A stretch of 64,000 nucleotides of DNA from the NCBI GenBank assembly GCA_041941305.1, contig JBGTQJ010000010.1, positions 124,001 to 188,000 of the forward strand. The letters are read 5' to 3'. Made by a program: the position numbers and the translations under genes. This document shows positions 1 through 8,249 of this stretch, one piece after another (position 1 is the stretch's first letter; each line of letters begins with the position of its first letter). Below the pieces are notes generated by a model that was given only the letters and a program-made list of their open reading frames with translations, searched no databases and was not told the DNA's origin. Origin of the DNA: JANSWP01 sp041941305. GTDB taxonomy: Bacteria; Bacteroidota; Bacteroidia; Chitinophagales; Saprospiraceae.

Positions 1-22
1 CAAGTATCAAAAATGAATTTCG

Positions 23-547
23 ATGAAAATCAGTTATTTGTTTTCTTTATTAAGTGGTTTATTTCTTTTCCTTGCATGCAATCAAGCCCAGCATGTACAT
101 CAAACCAATACAACTACTGGGGAAAATTTTTTTCTGACGTCAGAAGGAGATACCATTTGGCGAGTTCAAAAAACTGAAGACGAATGGAAATCCCAATTAT
201 CTGAATTTGAATACTATGTATTGCGAGAAGCAGGTACGGAAAGAGCATTTACCGGTGAATATTGGGATAACAAAAAATCGGGAACCTATGTATGCAACGG
301 ATGTGATTTTCCACTTTTTGATTCTGCGACTAAATTTAAATCGGGGACAGGGTGGCCAAGTTATTATCAACCAATAAACGATTACTGCATTGCTGAAAAA
401 GCAGACAATAAATATGGCTGGAATAGGGTAGAGGTGCTCTGTGCAAAATGTGATGGACATTTGGGACATGTTTTTGAGGATGGACCCGCCCCTACTGGGT
501 TGCGATATTGTATCAATTCTGTTTCTCTGAAGTTTAAAGAAAAATGA
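23..547 (+). CDS. msrB: Peptide-methionine (R)-S-oxide reductase, lipoprotein form
   Basis: Reduces methionine-R-sulfoxide in oxidised proteins. The 174-residue product has a hydrophobic signal peptide ending in a lipobox with Cys19 (LFLAC), so it is probably tethered to an envelope membrane. The MsrB domain fills residues 50-174. Zinc-binding CxxC pairs are at Cys91/Cys94 and Cys140/Cys143. The SGTGWPSYYQPI block lies near 107-118, and the catalytic cysteine is Cys163 in RYCINS. All key residues are present, so the enzyme should be active. It begins 22 bases into the window, so its promoter is not visible. A strong hairpin follows the stop codon, so it is probably the last gene of its transcript. 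The family call is firm; membrane anchoring is inferred from the lipobox. Confidence 0.95.
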   Translation: MKISYLFSLLSGLFLFLACNQAQHVHQTNTTTGENFFLTSEGDTIWRVQKTEDEWKSQLSEFEYYVLREAGTERAFTGEYWDNKKSGTYVCNGCDFPLFDSATKFKSGTGWPSYYQPINDYCIAEKADNKYGWNRVEVLCAKCDGHLGHVFEDGPAPTGLRYCINSVSLKFKEK

Positions 548-554
548 TATAAAA

Positions 555-620
555 ATGGTATAAAATTGTTCAATAAGCGTTTATCTATTTTAAAACGCTA
601 ATTTTACAATTTTATACCAT
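555..620 (+). terminator. Two-part hairpin after msrB
   Basis: Perfect 15-bp arms lie at 555-569 and 606-620, with a second nested stem (agcgttt at 576-582, aaacgct at 593-599) inside. The position just after the msrB stop suggests transcription termination or mRNA 3'-end protection. No long T-tract follows, so termination is less certain. The rest of 621-856 is AT-rich and shows no gene. Confidence 0.55.
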
Positions 621-856
621 CTATTCATTGATTTTTGGGGCTTTAAACAACTTTCAACTTTCCTGCTTCTTCCTACCTTTTTTTTAAAAAAATTATATTT
701 CTTTGTGGCTGCCTTTTAACAACCGGTTTCAACCAAATAAGTTGTTAGCCATGGGCTTCTTTCATAGTTTTGTTTTATTGAAAGCTAGAATATTATGATC
801 CTATGAATCGAAGCACCCAAACTGCGCAAAAAACCTTTTGAAAGATTATTTGAAAT

Positions 857-1792
857 ATGTTAAGTAGAAGAAATATACGCGTTAAAGTGATGCAGGTGCT
901 CTACGCAATGAGCAGAGACGAAAAATTGACTTATAGCGCAGCCTTACAGCGATATCAGCAGGGTATTCGTCGTTCTTTTGATTTGTATCTTTTCCATTTA
1001 TTGGCATTTATGAAAATCACAGAATATGCTCAAAAAGCTGCTAAGAAGAAAATGGCAAAATTGAGGCCCACCGAAGAAGATCGAAATTTCACACCCAAAT
1101 TATTTGATAACCCTCTTACCCAATCTATTTTTCAAAATGCTGGTTTTCAGGCGGAAATAAAAAGAAATAAAATTAATGAGAAGTTAAATGATGATTCCGT
1201 TCGTTCCCTTTATATTGAATTTGCCAAATCCGATGCTTATAAAGATTATCTGAAAGAAAACAATTCAGAAGCCAATGGACACCGTCAAATATTGCTGGCC
1301 TTGTACAAATTTTGTCAAAATAGTGAATTGTTTACTGAGATGATGGAGGATAATTTCCTTTCTTGGGTTGATGATAAATCATTAGTAGTTGGAGCATTAA
1401 AAAAGACCTTAAAAGCCCTCCCCGCTGATGAAAGATTTTATGAAGAATTTCGTCCGACAGATGAAACAACTGTGGATTTTGGCGAAGAATTGTTGAGACA
1501 GGTAAATTTTTCAGATAAAGAATTACTTGATTTAATTGAACCAACTTTGAAAAATTGGGACGCGGATAGAGTGGCTGTAATTGATATGATTTTGCTCAAA
1601 ATGGCTTTATGTGAATTAATGGACTTTCCTACCATCCCAACCAAAGTGACTTTAAATGAATTCGTAGAAATATCTAAACAATACAGCACTGATAAAAGTA
1701 AGGATTTCATCAATGGAATCCTGGATCGTTTGATGAAACGATTGCATAAAGATGGTAAAATCAACAAAGAAGGCCGTGGTTTAATTGAATAG
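857..1792 (+). CDS. nusB: Transcription antitermination factor NusB, long form
   Basis: RNA-binding helical protein of the rRNA antitermination complex; it binds boxA RNA together with S10 (NusE). The NusB fold is in the C-terminal part (about residues 170-300), with the recognisable run DRVAVIDMILLKMALCEL followed by PTIPTKVTLNEFVEISKQYS and a final FINGILDRL helix. At 311 residues it is about twice the length of proteobacterial NusB (about 140). The extra N-terminal 150 residues are helical and charged. Such long forms are usual in Bacteroidota, so this is not a fusion artefact. The start ATG at 857 gives the expected MLSRRNIRVKVMQVLYA opening. The next gene starts only 57 bp downstream. 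Confidence 0.93.
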   Translation: MLSRRNIRVKVMQVLYAMSRDEKLTYSAALQRYQQGIRRSFDLYLFHLLAFMKITEYAQKAAKKKMAKLRPTEEDRNFTPKLFDNPLTQSIFQNAGFQAEIKRNKINEKLNDDSVRSLYIEFAKSDAYKDYLKENNSEANGHRQILLALYKFCQNSELFTEMMEDNFLSWVDDKSLVVGALKKTLKALPADERFYEEFRPTDETTVDFGEELLRQVNFSDKELLDLIEPTLKNWDADRVAVIDMILLKMALCELMDFPTIPTKVTLNEFVEISKQYSTDKSKDFINGILDRLMKRLHKDGKINKEGRGLIE

Positions 1793-1849
1793 TTGTCTGT
1801 ATATCAAACCAACCAACTATAAATTCATTAAACAATTAATATCTCCCCT

Positions 1850-3265
1850 ATGAATAAAACATTTCTTTGTACATCACTTCTGTGTTTTTTGACAATTGGT
1901 ATTTTATTCTCCCAGCATGAAGAAAGACCAAGTGCTTTTAGCCTTCGGGCAACTCAAACCAATTTCCAATTACCACTTAACAATTTTAAAGATTGGAATA
2001 TCAATGATTACACACCGGGAGTAGAAGTAGCTTTTCACAGATATTGGAAAAAGAATTTGAACATCGTATTCCCATTGAAAGTAGCAAAAGCTGACTTACC
2101 TATTGATGAAACAAGTGTGGATACTGATAATGTAATAATGAGCCTTGATGGCTTAATTCAATTACGCGGATTTAGCCCCACAAGTGCGGTGTACCCTTAT
2201 GTATTTGTTGGTGTTGGTGGAATGTATGAACTCGATAATAGCCAATTTAATTTGGAGATACCACTTGGACTCGGTTTCAATTTTAGACTTGCTCCTCATT
2301 TTTATTTAAGCCTTCAATCTCAATACAGGTACAACAATACTGAAAACCGAAACCAAATTCAACACAGTTTAGGTTTTACAGCCTTATTGAAGAAAAAAGA
2401 TAAAACTCCACCTATTGTGGATACAGATATGGATGGTGTTCCTGATGAAGAAGACCAATGCCCAAATGAAGTTGGAAGTGCTGCTACATTTGGTTGTCCC
2501 GATGGAGATAATGATGGCATTGCCGATAAAATGGACGCATGTCCAGAAGAAGCTGGTTCAGTGGAATTGAAAGGATGTCCGGATGGAGACGGAGATGGTA
2601 TTGCAAATAAAGACGATGCTTGCCCTGATATTGCAGGAACCCCAGAGATGAATGGTTGCCCAGATAGTGATGGAGATGGCTTCGCTGATCATGAGGATGC
2701 GTGTCCAGATGTCTCAGGTACCTTGCAAGGTTGTCCAGATGCCGATGGTGATGGTGTTAAGGATAGTGAAGATGAATGCCCTGAGGTTGCGGGCACTTTA
2801 AATGGTTGTCCAGACAGTGACGGAGATGGCTTTGCAGATGCCAATGATAAATGCCCAAATTCACCGGGACCAGGAACAGAGAATGGCTGTCCTGAAATTA
2901 AGCAAGAAGATAAAGAGGTTTTGGATTTTGCTATGCAGGCTGTTCAATTTGAAACGGCTAGGGCGACCTTAAAACCTGCTTCCCATGAAATATTGGACCA
3001 GGTAGCTGGTATACTCAAGCGTTATCCAGATTACAAATGCACTATCGCTGGTCATACAGATAGTATCGGAAGTTATGAAACCAATCAATTCCTGTCTCAA
3101 AACAGAGCAAAATCTTGTTATGAATATTTGATTTCAGTCGGTATCGCCCGCGATAGGCTGGACTTTATTGGATATGGGGAGACGAAACCAATTGCTGATA
3201 ATAAATATCAGGATGGTAGAGAGAAAAATCGCCGGGTAGAATTTAATATTTATTTAGGTGAATAA
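1850..3265 (+). CDS. OmpA-family outer membrane protein with TSP type 3 repeats
   Basis: Anchors the outer membrane to peptidoglycan. The order is: signal peptide (about 1-21), a beta-barrel-like N-terminal half (about 25-180), a calcium-binding thrombospondin type 3 stalk (about 190-345) made of repeated DxDxDG and CP motifs, and an OmpA C-terminal peptidoglycan-binding domain (about 360-471). The last carries AGHTDSIG, NQFLSQNRAKS and ENDWIGYGE-like signatures (here DFIGYGETKP) and ends in NRRVEFNIYLGE. The TSP3 stalk plus OmpA arrangement is common in Bacteroidota. It follows nusB by 57 bp with no clear own promoter and is closed by a long perfect hairpin. Its exact ligand is not visible; a structural role is most likely. 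Confidence 0.9.
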   Translation: MNKTFLCTSLLCFLTIGILFSQHEERPSAFSLRATQTNFQLPLNNFKDWNINDYTPGVEVAFHRYWKKNLNIVFPLKVAKADLPIDETSVDTDNVIMSLDGLIQLRGFSPTSAVYPYVFVGVGGMYELDNSQFNLEIPLGLGFNFRLAPHFYLSLQSQYRYNNTENRNQIQHSLGFTALLKKKDKTPPIVDTDMDGVPDEEDQCPNEVGSAATFGCPDGDNDGIADKMDACPEEAGSVELKGCPDGDGDGIANKDDACPDIAGTPEMNGCPDSDGDGFADHEDACPDVSGTLQGCPDADGDGVKDSEDECPEVAGTLNGCPDSDGDGFADANDKCPNSPGPGTENGCPEIKQEDKEVLDFAMQAVQFETARATLKPASHEILDQVAGILKRYPDYKCTIAGHTDSIGSYETNQFLSQNRAKSCYEYLISVGIARDRLDFIGYGETKPIADNKYQDGREKNRRVEFNIYLGE

Positions 3266-3297
3266 GAAGTGAACATTGCATAGCAATTTTGTTCTTT

Positions 3298-3360
3298 AGA
3301 GGGACGTTTTTTGATGATTTTCCATGTTTCCAAGGGAAAATCATCAAAAAACGTCCCTCT
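3298..3360. terminator. 26-bp perfect hairpin between convergent genes
   Basis: Arms 3298-3323 and 3335-3360 are perfectly complementary over 26 bp with an 11-nt loop. The hairpin sits between the OmpA gene (plus) and typA (minus), which converge here, so it probably ends transcription from both sides. Confidence 0.75.
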
Positions 3361-3458
3361 TTTAGAATTTTTGGTCCCAATAACTTTCGGAATAACCACC
3401 ATTGTCCACTTATCTTTTAGTTGAATAAAATTTGTATTCTCTAAGTAAATGACCAGAA

Positions 3459-5270
3459 TTAAGCCAGGGCCAAAGCCTGGTTCTTGGCACGCTTTCTTTC
3501 ATGTTCTTTTAATAAAATTTTTCTCAATCGAATGGATTTAGGTGTGACTTCAACGTATTCATCTTCCTGAATATATTCCAGGGCTTCCTCCAGCGTAAAT
3601 ACAATTGGTGGAACTAATTTGACCTTATCATCGGCTCCAGCTGAGCGGATATTTGTCAATTTTTTGGTTTTAGTTACATTTATTACCAAATCGCCAGGGC
3701 GTCCTCTTTCTCCTAAAATTTGTCCTTCATAAATTTCTTCATTAGGACCAACAAAGAATTTTCCACGCTCTTGTAAAGCGTTGATACTGAATGGGATAGA
3801 TTTTCCTGTCTCCATACTTATCATGGAGCCATTTTGACGACTTGGAACTTCTCCTTTATAAGGTTGGAATTCTTTAAAGCGGTGATTCATTATCGCCTCT
3901 CCAGCTGTTTGAGTTAACATTTTACTTCTTAAACCAATAATACCACGAGAGGGAATTTCAAATTTAAGAATTACTCGGTCGGCCTTCGGTTCCATAGATA
4001 ACATGATTCCCTTTCGTTGAGTTACCATTTCAATCGCTTTACCGGAAACATGTTCAGGCAAATCAATAGTTAGGTCTTCAATTGGTTCGCATTTTAGGCC
4101 ATCTACTTCTTTTAATATAACTTGTGGTTGCCCGATTTGCAATTCATAACCCTCACGACGCATGGTTTCTATTAATACAGACAGGTGTAAAACTCCACGA
4201 CCAAAAACTCTAAAAGAATCTGCTGAATCTGTTTCTTGCACTTGTAGAGCAAGATTTTTTTCCAACTCCTTTTCCAATCTTTCTTTAATGTGCCTGGAAG
4301 TTACAAATTTTCCTTCCTGTCCAAAAAACGGAGAATCATTGATGGTGAACAACATACTCATGGTAGGTTCATCAATGGCAATTGTGGGTAATGCTTCTGG
4401 TTTGTCAATATGAGTAATAGTATCACCAATTTCAAATCCTTCTATGCCCTGAATGGCGCAAATATCACCAGCGATGACTTCTTCCGCTTTTACTTTTCCT
4501 AATCCTTCAAATACATAAAGACCACGAATATTGTGTTTAGAAACACTACCATCTTTTTTGACAAGTGCAATACGCTGACCTGCTATCAAACTACCACGGT
4601 GAACCCTACCAATTGCAATTCTCCCTATATAGGAAGAATAATCAAGGCTGGTCACCAGCATTTGCAATTCCCCTTCTGCTGTTTTTGGAGGAGGGATATG
4701 GTCTAAAATGGTATCGAGCAATATGTTGATATTGTCTGTAGGCTTTTCCCATTGATCGCTCATCCAACCATTTTTTGCTGAACCAAAGATTGTGGGAAAT
4801 TCAAGTTGCTCTTCAGTTGCATCCAAATTGAACATCAAATCAAACACAGCTTCCTGAACTTCTTCTGGAGTACAATTTTCCTTATCTACTTTATTTACCA
4901 CTACGATAGGCATTAAGCCCAATTCCAAGGCTTTTTGAAGGACAAACCTCGTTTGTGGCATAGGACCTTCAAATGCATCCACCAATAGCAAAACGCCATC
5001 AGCCATATTTAACACCCGTTCAACTTCTCCACCAAAATCGCTGTGTCCGGGGGTATCGATGACATTTATTTTTACATCCTTATAGTTTATTGAAGCATTT
5101 TTTGACAAAATGGTAATTCCCCGTTCACGTTCCAAATCGTTGTTATCCATTATCAAAGTCCCTGGCTTTTCGTGGTCTTTGAATAATTGACCGGCGTGGA
5201 GCATTTTATCTACCAATGTGGTTTTTCCGTGGTCAACATGAGCGATTATCGCTACATTTCTTAATTCCAT
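3459..5270 (-). CDS. typA: Ribosome-associated GTPase TypA/BipA
   Basis: Translational GTPase of the EF-G/LepA class that acts on ribosomes during assembly and stress. From the chosen ATG (first codon ends at 5270) the protein is 603 residues, the usual BipA length, and opens MELRNVAIIAHVDHGKTTL with the P-loop. The switch II motif DTPGHSDFGGE and the NKVD guanine-specificity motif follow. The EF-G domain III/V-like and BipA-specific C-terminal regions are present (GRGVLHLSVLIETMRREGYE, PSRGIIGLRSKMLT, NIRSAGADDKVKL). A TTG seven codons upstream would only add a non-conserved tail. A -7 box (TACTTTTG) lies about 140 bp upstream. All functional motifs are intact. Confidence 0.96.
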   Translation of the reverse strand: MELRNVAIIAHVDHGKTTLVDKMLHAGQLFKDHEKPGTLIMDNNDLERERGITILSKNASINYKDVKINVIDTPGHSDFGGEVERVLNMADGVLLLVDAFEGPMPQTRFVLQKALELGLMPIVVVNKVDKENCTPEEVQEAVFDLMFNLDATEEQLEFPTIFGSAKNGWMSDQWEKPTDNINILLDTILDHIPPPKTAEGELQMLVTSLDYSSYIGRIAIGRVHRGSLIAGQRIALVKKDGSVSKHNIRGLYVFEGLGKVKAEEVIAGDICAIQGIEGFEIGDTITHIDKPEALPTIAIDEPTMSMLFTINDSPFFGQEGKFVTSRHIKERLEKELEKNLALQVQETDSADSFRVFGRGVLHLSVLIETMRREGYELQIGQPQVILKEVDGLKCEPIEDLTIDLPEHVSGKAIEMVTQRKGIMLSMEPKADRVILKFEIPSRGIIGLRSKMLTQTAGEAIMNHRFKEFQPYKGEVPSRQNGSMISMETGKSIPFSINALQERGKFFVGPNEEIYEGQILGERGRPGDLVINVTKTKKLTNIRSAGADDKVKLVPPIVFTLEEALEYIQEDEYVEVTPKSIRLRKILLKEHERKRAKNQALALA

Positions 5271-5407
5271 TCTTCTCTTGTTGAGAATCAAGACCCAAGA
5301 TGAAAGGGAAAAGATTTTGTTCTATTTATCCAATAAATAATTGAAATCTTATCTCTTGCATCTTATTTCCTGACTTTTTTTCTTGTTGATTTTTTGAAAA
5401 AAGAGCG

Positions 5408-5415
5408 CAAAAGTA
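5408..5415 (-). promoter_or_regulatory. TAnnTTTG -7 element upstream of typA
   Basis: TACTTTTG on the minus strand matches the Bacteroidota -7 consensus. It lies about 140 bp upstream of the typA ATG, implying a long 5' untranslated leader. No clear -33 TTG is seen at the usual distance. Confidence 0.5.
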
Positions 5416-5558
5416 AGAAAATCCCCCATACTATCTGCCCTTTCCCACAAGTCTCACATTCTATCCCATATTTTTTTGCTAAGTAAAAAGAACAAATTAC
5501 CTTAATGCTTTAATTTGACAGTTTTCGCTTGCGCAAAAAGGTGTGTTTTGAAGTAAGT

Positions 5559-5597
5559 GATAAATAATTTAAAGATTTGATAAATGAATTATTTATC
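5559..5597. repeat. 11-bp inverted repeat in the typA/symporter intergenic region
   Basis: Perfect arms gataaataatt (5559-5569) and aattatttatc (5587-5597) with a 17-nt gap, upstream of the symporter leader. It could be an operator or an AT-rich hairpin; its position before the likely start of the symporter transcript fits a regulatory site, but nothing more can be shown. Confidence 0.35.
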
Positions 5598-5664
5598 GTT
5601 TGTCTCTATAAATAATGATGCCCTAACGACGCTATCAAAGCAAAACGTTATTAACTAAAACCAC

Positions 5665-5760
5665 AAAAGGAATAATGGATTTACGCTTAGTAAACAGAGC
5701 ATAAAATGGTACAAAAGCCATTTCTTCATCATCTCTGTTTCAGAATTCATTATTCCTTTT
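5665..5760 (+). promoter_or_regulatory. Structured leader RNA before the Na+/alanine symporter
   Basis: Three nested perfect helices make one long stem-loop: aaaaggaataatg (5665-5677) with cattattcctttt (5748-5760), aaacagag (5692-5699) with ctctgttt (5733-5740), and aaatgg (5704-5709) with ccattt (5718-5723). The last base of the outer arm is 17 nt before the symporter ATG at 5778, and the final arm runs into a T-rich stretch. Because the upstream gene (typA) is divergent, this cannot be the terminator of a preceding gene. It is best read as an attenuator or other cis-acting leader of the symporter mRNA. No known riboswitch family is recognised. Confidence 0.55.
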
Positions 5761-5777
5761 TGTATTTTGATTGAAAA

Positions 5778-7433
5778 ATGAAAAAAACACTACTGACAAT
5801 TTTGGGAGGTATTTTGCTTCCCATTTTGACTTTTGCACAAGACAACCCAGAAGAAGTGCAAGAAGTTGCGAAGGGTCTGGATGAAAGAATCAATGAGACA
5901 GTAATGCCTTATGCTGTAGGGTGGGAGAGTTTGGTATTTACTCCAATTAGCCTAGGTGGATTTTCAATACCAATAGTAGTTATCCTTCTCGTAGTAGGAG
6001 CCACTTTCTTTACTGTATTTTTTAAATTCCCAGGTATTTCCAAATTTAAGTTAGCGATAAACACAGTTAGGGGAAAGTATGATGAAATAGAGGGTCATGG
6101 CATAGAAAAAGCAGAAGTAAATATTGTAGATGGTGATTTGCCAGACACCATCCGAGATGAAAGCAAAGATGGAGAGGTAAGTCATTTCCAGGCTTTGGCG
6201 ACTGCGGTCTCAGGTACAGTAGGGCTTGGAAATATTGCTGGTGTAGCTGTGGCTATTGCAATGGGTGGACCTGGTGCGACTTTTTGGATGATTGTTTGTG
6301 GATTAATAGGAATGTCCTCCAAATTTGTTGAATGTACTTTGGGTGTAAGGTATAGAGATGTTGGACCTGATGGGACAGTTTATGGCGGTCCAATGTATTA
6401 CTTATCAAAAGGATTAAAAGATGTAGGGGCTGCGGGTTTTGGAAAAGTGCTGGCAGGACTATTCGCGGTCTTGTGTGTAGGTGCCTCCTTTGGAGGTGGA
6501 AATGCATTTCAATCTAATCAGGCGGCTGAGCAATTGTCCTCATTAATGGGATTGGAAGGAGGAGCTAGTGGCTTTATTCTAGGAGTTATTTTAGCTGTTT
6601 TGGTCGGAATTGTAATTATTGGAGGTATCAAGCGAATTGCAAAGATTACCGAAAAGATTGTTCCTTTTATGGCGGGCATTTACGTTTTAGCTTGTCTGAT
6701 CATCATTTTCGCTAATTTCAGTCATATTGGTGATGCTGTTGGTTTGATCATTTCTGGTGCTTTTACACCAATGGCTGGATTGGGTGGTTTGGTTGGAGTA
6801 TTGATTGTCGGTTTCCAAAGAGCAGCTTTTTCTAATGAGGCTGGAGCTGGTTCTGCAGCTATTGCTCATTCTGCTGTAAAAACAAAATACCCCGCTTCAG
6901 AGGGTGTCGTGGCATTGTTGGAGCCTTTTATTGATACGGTAGTTATCTGTACGATGACCGCATTAGTAATCATTTTCTTCAATATAGAAGGTGGAGATAT
7001 GCAATCCGTATTTAATTATGGTGCTGCTGGTGAAGCTCCAAGTAGTGTTTTAATCACAGCAACCGGAGAGTCTGTTGGTGGAGTTGATTTGACGACGATG
7101 GCTTTTGAATCCGTACTTCCTGGCTTCCAATATATTTTAACTATTGCAATTGTATTGTTTGCGTTTTCGACTATGATTTCCTGGTCCTATTATGGATTAC
7201 AGTCCTGGAAATATCTTTTCGGAAGAGGACAAACTGCAGATTTGGTTTTTAAAATCTTGTTCCTTTTATTTGTAGTTATTGGAGCTGCGGCTACTTTGGA
7301 TGCTGTAATCAAATTTTCAGATGCCATGATTTTGGCTCTGGTATTTCCTAACATGATTGGTTTGTTCTTTTTATATCCTAAAGTAAAAGAAGAAGTAAGT
7401 AAATATGTCAATGCAATCAAGGGTATAAATTGA
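5778..7433 (+). CDS. Alanine/glycine:cation symporter family protein (AGCS)
   Basis: Sodium-coupled importer of alanine or glycine in the inner membrane. The product has 551 residues, slightly longer than the common 450-490 because of an N-terminal extension. That extension begins with a signal-like segment (about 1-20). A first TM segment follows at about 58-82, and a hydrophilic insert at about 95-140. The AGCS core then follows with ALATAVSGTVGLGNIAGVAVAIAMGGPGATFWM, GGPMYYLSKGLK and the FSNEAGAGSAAIAHSAV signature, and about ten further TM helices. The family call is secure; the substrate (Ala, Gly or D-Ala) cannot be fixed from sequence. A long structured leader immediately precedes the gene, suggesting control at transcript elongation or translation. 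An imperfect hairpin follows it. Confidence 0.93.
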   Translation: MKKTLLTILGGILLPILTFAQDNPEEVQEVAKGLDERINETVMPYAVGWESLVFTPISLGGFSIPIVVILLVVGATFFTVFFKFPGISKFKLAINTVRGKYDEIEGHGIEKAEVNIVDGDLPDTIRDESKDGEVSHFQALATAVSGTVGLGNIAGVAVAIAMGGPGATFWMIVCGLIGMSSKFVECTLGVRYRDVGPDGTVYGGPMYYLSKGLKDVGAAGFGKVLAGLFAVLCVGASFGGGNAFQSNQAAEQLSSLMGLEGGASGFILGVILAVLVGIVIIGGIKRIAKITEKIVPFMAGIYVLACLIIIFANFSHIGDAVGLIISGAFTPMAGLGGLVGVLIVGFQRAAFSNEAGAGSAAIAHSAVKTKYPASEGVVALLEPFIDTVVICTMTALVIIFFNIEGGDMQSVFNYGAAGEAPSSVLITATGESVGGVDLTTMAFESVLPGFQYILTIAIVLFAFSTMISWSYYGLQSWKYLFGRGQTADLVFKILFLLFVVIGAAATLDAVIKFSDAMILALVFPNMIGLFFLYPKVKEEVSKYVNAIKGIN

Positions 7434-7512
7434 TGGAGAGATTTTTGAATCCACTAAATTGATGATTTGTTAATTGTCAATTTTTAAAGAAATATTTTTT
7501 TGGTTAGAGACT

Positions 7513-7552
7513 CGAAGCCTGTTCCTATTTCTGGAATGGGCTTTCGGGCTTT
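7513..7552 (+). terminator. Imperfect hairpin downstream of the symporter
   Basis: gaagcctgttcc pairs imperfectly with ggaatgggctttc around a 7-nt loop, followed by a short T-rich run. The position 80 bp after the symporter stop fits a terminator. Pairing is imperfect, so confidence is moderate. Confidence 0.45.
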
Positions 7553-7685
7553 TGTGAAGAATTTTAGATTTTTTTACCTCCTCAAATCAATTATTACAAA
7601 AACTTGGCAACTTCACGTAAATATTTGATCACATCAAACACTAAGCTTGTAAATTCTTAGAACCCTGGCATTCAAAACAATCACT

Positions 7686-8198
7686 ATGACGAACAAAAAC
7701 TTTTTTCTTCTTGTACCTTTCTTCTTAATTCTTTTGGCTTGTGGAAAAGACGACCCTGGCTTTGAACCTGAATTTGGATTGGCACCTGAAAACCCAAATA
7801 TTCAAACCCTAACTAATCTTATTAACAATGCCAGAACAAATGGGAGCAATTGTGATGGGCAAAACCTTGGACCAATGGCGCAAGTCACCTATAATCAAAC
7901 CCTTGAATTTGCTGCCAAAGCTCATAGCCAGGACCTAAGCAATAATCTTGATCAATTAGTGCATACCGGAAGTGATAATTCAACTCCAACAGATAGAGTG
8001 GAAAGTGCCGGCTATATTCTTACAGCCAGTGGTGTGGTTGTAGAAAACATAGCAAAAGGCTATGCTACTGAGGAGTCCGTTTTTCACGTTTGGATGGAAA
8101 GCACAGGACACTGTGAAAATATTATGGATGAGCGAGTAACCGAATTTGGAGTTGGCACCAGTGGCGCTTATTGGACTTTGGTCTTAGCAAGACAATAA
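7686..8198 (+). CDS. CAP/SCP-domain lipoprotein
   Basis: 170-residue secreted protein of the cysteine-rich secretory/PR-1 (CAP) superfamily. It has a signal peptide with lipobox LLAC (Cys at about residue 20), so it is probably a surface or periplasmic lipoprotein. The CAP domain spans about 40-170: LINNARTNGSNC at its start, the first histidine motif AKAHSQDLSNN...VHTGSD, then WMESTGHCENIMDERVTEFGVG and the closing YWTLVLARQ. The two conserved histidines and the glutamate of the CAP cavity appear present. Bacterial CAP proteins have varied and mostly unproven roles, so no reaction is assigned. It converges with pepT, and a short hairpin lies between them. Confidence 0.88.
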   Translation: MTNKNFFLLVPFFLILLACGKDDPGFEPEFGLAPENPNIQTLTNLINNARTNGSNCDGQNLGPMAQVTYNQTLEFAAKAHSQDLSNNLDQLVHTGSDNSTPTDRVESAGYILTASGVVVENIAKGYATEESVFHVWMESTGHCENIMDERVTEFGVGTSGAYWTLVLARQ

Positions 8199-8199
8199 A

Positions 8200-8249
8200 G
8201 CAATAGGCAGTAAGCAGTTTACCAAATAAAAAAATAATTTGCCTACTGC
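8200..8249. repeat. Imperfect hairpin of GGCAGTA-type repeat words
   Basis: gcaataggca (8200-8209) pairs with tgcctactgc (8240-8249), with one mismatch, around an A-rich loop. The internal direct words ggcagta and gcagt recur in the hairpin before the glycosyltransferase at 41.85 kb. It separates the convergent CAP and pepT genes, touching the pepT stop codon, and may act as a bidirectional terminator. Confidence 0.45.
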
